A DNA stretch of 5,573 nt from a bacterium (GTDB lineage Bacteria > SZUA-79 > Acidulodesulfobacterales > Acidulodesulfobacteraceae): positions 1 through 5,573 of the forward strand of contig JAJYJN010000069.1 of NCBI GenBank assembly GCA_021789455.1. The letters run 5' to 3'. The notes beneath the pieces were generated by a model. It saw only the letters and a program-made list of their open reading frames with translations. It had not been told where the DNA came from and searched no databases. Both the position numbers and the translations under genes were made by a program. The stretch's first letter is position 1. Each line of letters starts with the position of its first letter. Positions 1 to 5,573 of the stretch are shown piece by piece.

Positions 1-3000
1 TCCAATCTGTCCCGATTCAAAACCTCTTTCTTTAATCTTATTTTTATTTTAAACTCTCCGATAAAGTTAAAAATATACGACGACGAAAATTCTTTATCGT
101 TTACAAGTTTAACCAGCGCTTCAAAAACCGTACCCGCCGATTCATGAAATTCTAACACGAATTCTTTTTCTTTTATTTCAAGAAGCTGAACCTTCGAATT
201 TTTCATGTAGCTTTTGAGTTCCGTTATTTTCAAAAGATTCTCGACGGGAACCTCGATTTTTCCGAATCTGTCTTTAAGTTCGGCGCTTATTTTATCGACG
301 TCGCTCCTGTTGTTGCAATTCGAAAGTTTTCTATAAACGGACATTTTGGTTTTACCTTCGCTTATGTAAGAATCGGGAATATAAGCCGATAAATTTATCT
401 TTACCTCCGGAACTATCTGCGGCGGTAAAACGACGCCCTGTATTTTTTCTACCTCTTCTTTAAGCATCTGCATGCACATTTCAAGTCCTACGGCGTTTAT
501 ATGTCCTGATTGAGCCCCTCCTAGAATATTCCCTGCTCCTCTTATCTCCAAATCCGCCATTGCAAGTTTAAAACCTGAGCTGAGTTCGCTGTAATCTTTA
601 ATAGCGTTTAGTCTTTTTCTTTGTTCGGCGCTTATGTTATCTTTACCGGTTTCCAGAAGAAGCAGGCAGTATGCCTGTATATGAGACCTTCCGACTCTTC
701 CCCTAAGCTGATAAAGCTGGCTTAAGCCGAATTGTTCGGCATTATTTATAATAATCGTATTTACGTTGGGATTATCCAGCCCCGATTCTATGATCGCCGT
801 AGAAAGAAGCATATCATAGCCTTTATTATAGAATATATGCATAATATCCATAATTTCCTCGGAATCCAGCCGCCCGTGAACTACCCCTATTCTTATATCC
901 GGCATTATTTTTTTAAGCCTATTATAAACCGGGTCTAATCGGGATATCCTGTTGTCGATAAAATAAACCTGCCCTCCTCTGTTTAATTCTTTAAAAACCG
1001 CATCTTTGATAATCCCGTCTTCGTATGGCTCTATAGCCGTAATAACGTTTTTCCTGCCGGAAGGCGGGGTACTTATGATGCTTATATCTCTTATTCCCGA
1101 CATCGAAAGATACAGCGTCCTCGGAATAGGCGTCGCGCTCATAGCAAGCACGTCTATGGAATATCTTATTTTTTTTATTTTTTCTTTCTGGAGCGCGCCG
1201 AATTTTTGCTCTTCGTCTATAATCAAAAGGCCTATATCCTTGAATTCTATCTTTTCTGATAACAGTTTATGCGTCCCTACTATTATATCTATGCTCCCGT
1301 CTTTAATTCCTTTAATTATTTCTTTCTCTTCGTTTTTTTTAATAAACCTTGAAATACATGCTACTTTTACGGGATATTTTTCAAATCTTTTTTTAAAATT
1401 ATTGTAATGCTGGTCAACTAAAAGAGTAGTGGGAGCCATTAAGGCAACCTGCTTTCCGTCCATAGCCGCTTTAAAAGCCGCCCTTATTGCGACTTCCGTT
1501 TTTCCGAATCCTACGTCGCCGCATATCAGCCTGTCCATAGGCTTACTGCCGCGCATATCCGAAAGAACTTCTTTTATCGCCTTGGCCTGGTCGTCTGTTT
1601 CTTCAAATTCGAAACTTTCCTCAAATTCCCTGTATTCCTCATTTTCTTCGGAGAATGCGAACCCTCTTTCGGCCATTCTTTTGGCGTACAAAACTTTTAA
1701 ATCTTCGGCTATCTCTTCAATCCTTTTTTTCGCCTTTATTTTTGCTTTTTCCCACGATTTGTTTCCGAGCCTGCTCAATACGGGGGAATTTTCTTCGGAA
1801 GACGCTATATATTTATGAAGCAAAAATATTTTATCGGACGGAACAAAAAGCTTATCGCCTCCCTCAAAAATTAGCGCGAAATAATCGGATGAAATTCCGT
1901 TAAGCGTAATGTTTTTTATTTCGACGAATTTTGCTATGCCGAATTCGTCGTGAACTACGAAATCGCCCGGATTAAGTTCCTCTATATTTTTAAAATAATC
2001 CGCGCCTGCCGCTCCGCGCCCGGATTCAGGCTTTAAATCCAGATGCTCCCTGAAAAGCTCTTCGTCTTTAATTATAAGGAGCTTATGCTTCTTGGATATC
2101 ATGCCGGAGGAAATATCCCCCGTGGAGATTTGAAAACGGTCTCCCGCCTTATCCGCGCCTAAGCCTATAGACCCGAAAATCGTCTTCAACCTCTCTTTAT
2201 GAATTTCGTTCTTTGACGCTATTATTATACGGTATCCTTTTTCGATCAGATTAATAAAAATTTTCTTAATTAACGCCAAATTCAATTTCCCGTCTTTATA
2301 TTTTAATTTTGCGGTAAAATCGATACTGCCGGATTCTATGACGGACGATAATCTTCCTATCGGATTATCGGAGTTTTTGGCGCCCAGATATACCGCGGAT
2401 TTTTTATAATTATAATAATAGAATTCGTCTAAACTGTTTAAGGAAAGATTTAAAAGATTTTTATTGAGCATATCGCGGTTTAACGCATCTAAAAGTTCGG
2501 TTTCAGGTTCTTCTATATATAAGACCGGGCTTTCCAATACGTCTAAAATGTTCAGTTTCTTTTCGTAATAATCCGGCTTGACCGGAAATACGGTAAAACC
2601 TTCTATATTTTTAAAACTTACCTGGGTATTTAAATCAAAATATCTTATATCCTCGACGGTCTCGTCAAAAAAATCTATCCTTGCCGGATAAGGGCTGTCC
2701 GCGTTAAATATATCGATAATACCGCCCCTGACCGCAAATTCGTTTTCATTCTCTATTTGAATTGTTTTCTCGTAACCGTAAGAAATTAACGTACGTATAA
2801 GATTTTCTCTGGGAAAATTCAATCCTTTCTTGATATGTATAAAAGAATTTAAAAGGCTGTCCGGTTCCGGAACTTTAGAAAAAAAAGAAATCGGGGTCAG
2901 TATTATAAGCGCATTGCTATCATGCTTTAAATCGTATAGGAGGCTTACCGGAATTATTTCTTCGCAAAATAAGATTTTTTTCGCGGAGAAAAATGAAAGA

Positions 3001-3128
3001 TTTTTATATAAATCCTTAGCAGAGGCGAAACTGTCGCATAAAAAAACGTATGTTCCGCCTCTATTTGCTATAGATAAAGAAATATCTAAAGAAAAGGTCG
3101 CAGGTGTTTTTAATTTTATCGAATTCAA
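1..3128 (-). CDS. mfd: Transcription-repair coupling factor Mfd (C-terminus cut by window edge)
   Basis: Mfd is a cytoplasmic ATP-driven DNA translocase that removes RNA polymerase stalled at lesions and recruits UvrA for nucleotide excision repair. The visible frame is 1042 codons without a stop and runs off the left edge; by comparison with E. coli Mfd (1148 aa) only a few dozen codons should be missing. Numbering from the TTG at 3128, a UvrB-like N-terminal module carries VRGGIIDIF (133-141) and ARIDFF (149-154). R134, R150 and F154 have the same spacing as the E. coli UvrA-binding residues R165, R181 and F185. The CarD-like RNA-polymerase-interacting domain begins near 386 (NPGDFVVHDEFG). 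Translocase motifs follow: a DDQ segment (512-514), Walker A GDVGFGKTE (537-545), Walker B DEEQ (638-641), SATPIPRT (664-671), QLRGRVGR (807-814) and RGAGN (863-867). A TRCF/D7 domain starts near 907. The part before Walker A is about 90 residues shorter than in E. coli. The start is TTG because an in-frame TAG lies just upstream and no in-frame ATG occurs until about residue 200. It lies 52 bp after ppdK on the same strand. Confidence 0.96.
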   Translation of the reverse strand, partial: MNSIKLKTPATFSLDISLSIANRGGTYVFLCDSFASAKDLYKNLSFFSAKKILFCEEIIPVSLLYDLKHDSNALIILTPISFFSKVPEPDSLLNSFIHIKKGLNFPRENLIRTLISYGYEKTIQIENENEFAVRGGIIDIFNADSPYPARIDFFDETVEDIRYFDLNTQVSFKNIEGFTVFPVKPDYYEKKLNILDVLESPVLYIEEPETELLDALNRDMLNKNLLNLSLNSLDEFYYYNYKKSAVYLGAKNSDNPIGRLSSVIESGSIDFTAKLKYKDGKLNLALIKKIFINLIEKGYRIIIASKNEIHKERLKTIFGSIGLGADKAGDRFQISTGDISSGMISKKHKLLIIKDEELFREHLDLKPESGRGAAGADYFKNIEELNPGDFVVHDEFGIAKFVEIKNITLNGISSDYFALIFEGGDKLFVPSDKIFLLHKYIASSEENSPVLSRLGNKSWEKAKIKAKKRIEEIAEDLKVLYAKRMAERGFAFSEENEEYREFEESFEFEETDDQAKAIKEVLSDMRGSKPMDRLICGDVGFGKTEVAIRAAFKAAMDGKQVALMAPTTLLVDQHYNNFKKRFEKYPVKVACISRFIKKNEEKEIIKGIKDGSIDIIVGTHKLLSEKIEFKDIGLLIIDEEQKFGALQKEKIKKIRYSIDVLAMSATPIPRTLYLSMSGIRDISIISTPPSGRKNVITAIEPYEDGIIKDAVFKELNRGGQVYFIDNRISRLDPVYNRLKKIMPDIRIGVVHGRLDSEEIMDIMHIFYNKGYDMLLSTAIIESGLDNPNVNTIIINNAEQFGLSQLYQLRGRVGRSHIQAYCLLLLETGKDNISAEQRKRLNAIKDYSELSSGFKLAMADLEIRGAGNILGGAQSGHINAVGLEMCMQMLKEEVEKIQGVVLPPQIVPEVKINLSAYIPDSYISEGKTKMSVYRKLSNCNNRSDVDKISAELKDRFGKIEVPVENLLKITELKSYMKNSKVQLLEIKEKEFVLEFHESAGTVFEALVKLVNDKEFSSSYIFNFIGEFKIKIRLKKEVLNRDRL

Positions 3129-3135
3129 ATCAATG

Positions 3136-3139
3136 CTCT
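3136..3139 (-). promoter_or_regulatory. Probable weak ribosome binding site of mfd
   Basis: On the minus strand the bases AGAG lie 7 nt before the TTG at 3128-3126, a normal Shine-Dalgarno spacing. The match to the anti-SD sequence is only four bases. The site overlaps the in-frame TAG (3140-3138) that closes the frame upstream, so translation of this frame cannot begin further left on the transcript. ATT at 3134-3132 is the only other nearby candidate start, and it sits too close to AGAG. A GGA near 3148-3150 is too far from either codon. The choice of TTG therefore rests on spacing and on the absence of any ATG in the gap. Confidence 0.45.
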
Positions 3140-3157
3140 ATGGCAATTCCAATCTAT

Positions 3158-3188
3158 AACTTTAATGCCGATGAATAGAATTAAAGTT
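3158..3188. repeat. 9-bp inverted repeat spanning the ppdK stop codon
   Basis: AACTTTAAT at 3158-3166 is the exact reverse complement of ATTAAAGTT at 3180-3188, separated by 13 bases. In the ppdK transcript the first arm contains the last leucine codon and the TAA stop; the second arm lies in the gap before mfd. The stem has a single G-C pair, so it would be weak as RNA. It is not followed by a run of T on the minus strand (the next bases are ATAGATTGG), so it does not look like an intrinsic terminator. It could be chance in A+T-rich DNA, a weak 3'-end structure or a protein site; the sequence does not decide. Confidence 0.5.
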
Positions 3189-5573
3189 TTGCTTCTTTAA
3201 TCGAAGCCTGCGCCGCAGATATAATTGCCACCGGAACCCTGTAAGGAGAACAGCTGACATAATTAAGATTCAATCCGTGGCAAAATTCAATCGAGCTCGG
3301 GTCTCCGCCGTGTTCTCCGCATATTCCGAGTTTAATATCCTTTCTGGCGGCTTTGCCTTTGCTTACGGCAATTTTCATAAGTTCTCCGACGCCGTTTCTA
3401 TCTAATTCCATGAAAGGGTCGGTTTTCAGTATATTTTTATTCAGGTAATCAGGCAAAAAAGAACCTATGTCGTCTCTTGAAAAACCAAAGGTGGTCTGCG
3501 TAAGATCGTTTGTCCCGAACGAGAAAAACTCCGCCTCTTTGGCTATTTCGTCGGCAACCATGCACGCCCTGGGCAGTTCAATCATCGTGCCTACAAGATA
3601 TTTAAGTTTCACTCCGTATTTCTCCATTACTTCGGAAGCTTTTTTGTCCACAAGTTCTTTCAGCAATCTTATCTCTTCATAAATTCCTACGACCGGTATC
3701 ATAATTTCCGGCATTATTTTATTGCCGTTTTTATGAAATTCGCATGCCGCTTCCATAATAGCCTGAACCTGCATTTCATAAATTTCCGGATAGCTGACTC
3801 CAAGCCTGCAGCCTCTGTGTCCGAGCATAGGATTTACTTCGTGAAGAGAAATAACTTTGGATTTTAACCTTTCGTAAGGAATATTCATAATTTCGGAAAG
3901 CTCTTTTATATCTTTCTCCGTTTTCGGCAGAAATTCATGCAGCGGAGGGTCAAGCAGACGGATATTGACGGAATATCCTTTCATTTCCTCGTATAATTCG
4001 AGAAAATCGGATTTTTGCATCGGCAAAAGTTTTGCGAGAGCTTTTTGCCTTTCCGTGAGATTTTCCGAAAGTATCATCTCTCTTACCGCTTTTATCCTTT
4101 CTCCCTTAAAGAACATATGTTCGGTTCTGCAAAGTCCTATTCCTTCCGCTCCGTAATCTCTTGCGACTCTGGCGTCCTCCGGGGTATCGGCATTGGCTCT
4201 GACGTGCAGTTTTCTAAATCCGTCGGCAAATTTCATTATAGTTTTAAAATCTTCGTTTATCTCCGGCGTTATCATCTGCACGTAACCCGAATAAACCTCG
4301 CCGTTTGAACCGTTAAGCGTTATAATGTCGCCTCTTTTTATCGTCCTTCCGGAAACGGTTATTTCTCCTTTCTTTTCGTTTATTTCAAGAGAAGAACAGC
4401 CTGTTACGGCGCATTTGCCCATTCCTCTGGCTACGACTGCGGCATGGGACGTCATTCCGCCTCTTGCGGTAAGGATTCCCTCCGCCACGCTCATTCCGTG
4501 AATATCTTCAGGCGAAGTTTCCATTCTGACCAATATTACTTTTTTACCCTTTTTTGTTTCGTCTTCCGCTTCTTCCGCAGAAAATACAACTTCGCCGCTT
4601 GCAGCGCCGGGGGATGCGGGCAGTCCTTTTGCCAGAACGTCTTTTTTGGCGCTAAGGTCAACCGCCGGATACATAAGCTGGGCAATAGAATACGGGTCTA
4701 TTCTTAAGACGGCGGTTTTTTTATCTATCATGCCTTCCTTTTCCATATCGACGGCAATTTTAACCGCCGCTTTTGCGGTTCTTTTGCCGGTTCTTACTTG
4801 AAGCATATAAAGTATATTTTCTTGAATCGTAAACTCTAAATCGAGCATATTTTTATAATGTTTTTCCAATAATCCCGCATATTCCAGAAGGTCTTTATAT
4901 ACGGCAGGCATAGCATGTTCGAGCGAAATATCGGACGGATTTTTCTTGGAAAATTCGTTTACCGGCTGAGGAGTCCTTATCCCGGCTACGACGTCTTCTC
5001 CCTGAGCATTGATAAGATATTCGCCGTAAAAACCGTTTTCTCCCGTGGAAGGATTTCTTGTAAAAGCGACTCCGGTGGCCGAAGTTTCCCCCATATTTCC
5101 GTAAACCATGGATACTACGTTTACCGCGGTTCCCCAGTTTTCGGGAATCTTATTAAGTTTCCTGTAAGTTATGGCCCTGGGAACGTTCCATGATTCAAAC
5201 ACTGCGGAAATACCCATCCATAACTGCTCCTCCGGGTCTTCCGGAAATTTAATTCCCTTTTCTTTTTTAACGACGCTTTTAAATTCGCCTACAAGGCTTT
5301 CTAAATCTGCATCGCTCAATTCGTTATCGTTTTTTACCGATTTTTCTTTCTTTTTATTTTCCAGAAGCGATTCCATAATACCGGAATCTATTCCAAGCAC
5401 TACGTTTGAAAACATCTGGATAAATCTCCTGTAGGTATCGTAGGCAAATCTCCGGTTGCCGGACTTATTTATAAGCCCTTTAATCGTATCCTCGTTTAAT
5501 CCGAGATTCAGGACGGTATCCATCATTCCGGGCATGGAGACTCTTGCTCCGCTTCTAACGGAAACTAAAAGCG
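3181..5573 (-). CDS. ppdK: Pyruvate, phosphate dikinase (N-terminus cut by window edge)
   Basis: The enzyme (EC 2.7.9.1) reversibly converts pyruvate, ATP and phosphate into PEP, AMP and pyrophosphate, serving gluconeogenesis or PPi-linked glycolysis in the cytoplasm. The frame stays open to the right edge: 12 codons before the first internal methionine (5535) read LLVSVRSGARVS, the conserved ATP-grasp segment found near residue 90 of the roughly 874-residue Clostridium symbiosum enzyme. About 85-90 codons are therefore outside the window, and the methionine at 5535 is not the start. Counting from that methionine, the ATP-binding E234 (LEFT) and Q246 (LQVR) keep the spacing of E323/Q335 in C. 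symbiosum. The swivelling phosphohistidine domain has GGMTSHAAVVARG with catalytic H364 (codon 4446-4444). The C-terminal PEP/pyruvate TIM barrel has LCRTEHMFF, LLDPPLHEF, GHRGCRLG, GTMIELPRA, FGTNDLTQ and CGEHGGDPSS with catalytic C739 (codon 3321-3319). The protein ends at TAA 3183-3181, as expected for the family. It precedes mfd by 52 bp. No defect is visible. Confidence 0.98.
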   Translation of the reverse strand, partial: LLVSVRSGARVSMPGMMDTVLNLGLNEDTIKGLINKSGNRRFAYDTYRRFIQMFSNVVLGIDSGIMESLLENKKKEKSVKNDNELSDADLESLVGEFKSVVKKEKGIKFPEDPEEQLWMGISAVFESWNVPRAITYRKLNKIPENWGTAVNVVSMVYGNMGETSATGVAFTRNPSTGENGFYGEYLINAQGEDVVAGIRTPQPVNEFSKKNPSDISLEHAMPAVYKDLLEYAGLLEKHYKNMLDLEFTIQENILYMLQVRTGKRTAKAAVKIAVDMEKEGMIDKKTAVLRIDPYSIAQLMYPAVDLSAKKDVLAKGLPASPGAASGEVVFSAEEAEDETKKGKKVILVRMETSPEDIHGMSVAEGILTARGGMTSHAAVVARGMGKCAVTGCSSLEINEKKGEITVSGRTIKRGDIITLNGSNGEVYSGYVQMITPEINEDFKTIMKFADGFRKLHVRANADTPEDARVARDYGAEGIGLCRTEHMFFKGERIKAVREMILSENLTERQKALAKLLPMQKSDFLELYEEMKGYSVNIRLLDPPLHEFLPKTEKDIKELSEIMNIPYERLKSKVISLHEVNPMLGHRGCRLGVSYPEIYEMQVQAIMEAACEFHKNGNKIMPEIMIPVVGIYEEIRLLKELVDKKASEVMEKYGVKLKYLVGTMIELPRACMVADEIAKEAEFFSFGTNDLTQTTFGFSRDDIGSFLPDYLNKNILKTDPFMELDRNGVGELMKIAVSKGKAARKDIKLGICGEHGGDPSSIEFCHGLNLNYVSCSPYRVPVAIISAAQASIKEAKL

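Noticed and set aside
1206..1217. DEEQ instead of the E. coli DEEH in motif II of Mfd
   Set aside because: DEEQ is, to my knowledge, a common variant in bacterial Mfd proteins and is not unusual.
1006..1818. Plus-strand open frames of about 130 codons each (1006-1407 and 1429-1818)
   Set aside because: They lie fully antisense to the helicase core of mfd, have low-complexity Ser/Phe/Ile/Leu-rich translations typical of reverse-complement shadows, and show no family resemblance.
2400..2423. Short ATA/TAT-rich run in mfd encoding a tyrosine-rich stretch (YYYNY)
   Set aside because: It is too short and imperfect to be a meaningful repeat; it lies in a variable part of the protein and keeps the frame.
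3152..3157. TATAGA on the minus strand as a -10 box for a separate mfd promoter
   Set aside because: It matches TATAAT at only four of six positions, and no reasonable TTGACA-like -35 element is found 16-19 bp upstream.
2830..3159. Plus-strand open frame of 109 codons ending in the intergenic gap
   Set aside because: It is antisense to the N-terminal region of mfd, where the minus-strand frame is continuous and Mfd-like; no ribosome binding site or recognisable domain supports it.
3467..5434. Several plus-strand open frames of 63-97 codons opposite ppdK
   Set aside because: All are antisense to an intact, highly conserved PPDK coding sequence and look like shadows.
5533..5535. ATG at 5535 as the start of ppdK
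   Set aside because: This methionine is the conserved one in the SMPGMMDT motif; the frame continues upstream with LLVSVRSGAR, so the gene begins outside the window.

Overview
The window holds two protein-coding genes, both on the minus strand and both cut by the window edges. Read in the direction of transcription (right to left), they are a 3'-terminal portion of ppdK (pyruvate, phosphate dikinase, 5573 down to 3181) followed, after a 52-bp gap, by mfd (transcription-repair coupling factor, 3128 down to position 1 and beyond). I see nothing convincing on the plus strand. The plus-strand open frames are all antisense shadows of these two conserved proteins.

The DNA is A+T-rich by eye, with heavy use of ATA for isoleucine and AGA/AGG for arginine in both genes. 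Both proteins are of ordinary bacterial type. ppdK is typical of anaerobes and autotrophs that interconvert pyruvate and PEP at the cost or gain of pyrophosphate; mfd is near-universal in bacteria. This fits a low-GC, possibly anaerobic bacterium, but I cannot place the lineage from these two genes alone.

Region by region: 1-3128 is mfd, missing only its last few dozen codons. It has an intact frame, all helicase motifs and the UvrA-binding triad, and it appears to start at TTG. Region 3129-3180 is a short intergenic gap with a weak Shine-Dalgarno and no ATG. A 9-bp A+T-rich inverted repeat straddles the ppdK stop codon. Region 3181-5573 is ppdK, lacking roughly the first 85-90 codons, with all catalytic residues that can be checked in place.

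The same orientation, the short gap and the lack of a recognisable terminator suggest that ppdK and mfd can be co-transcribed. Their functions (central carbon metabolism and DNA repair) are not obviously linked. I found no mobile element, CRISPR array, RNA gene or novel system. The points worth a second look are small: the non-ATG start of mfd, the compact N-terminal half of Mfd, the inverted repeat at the junction, and the gene pairing.
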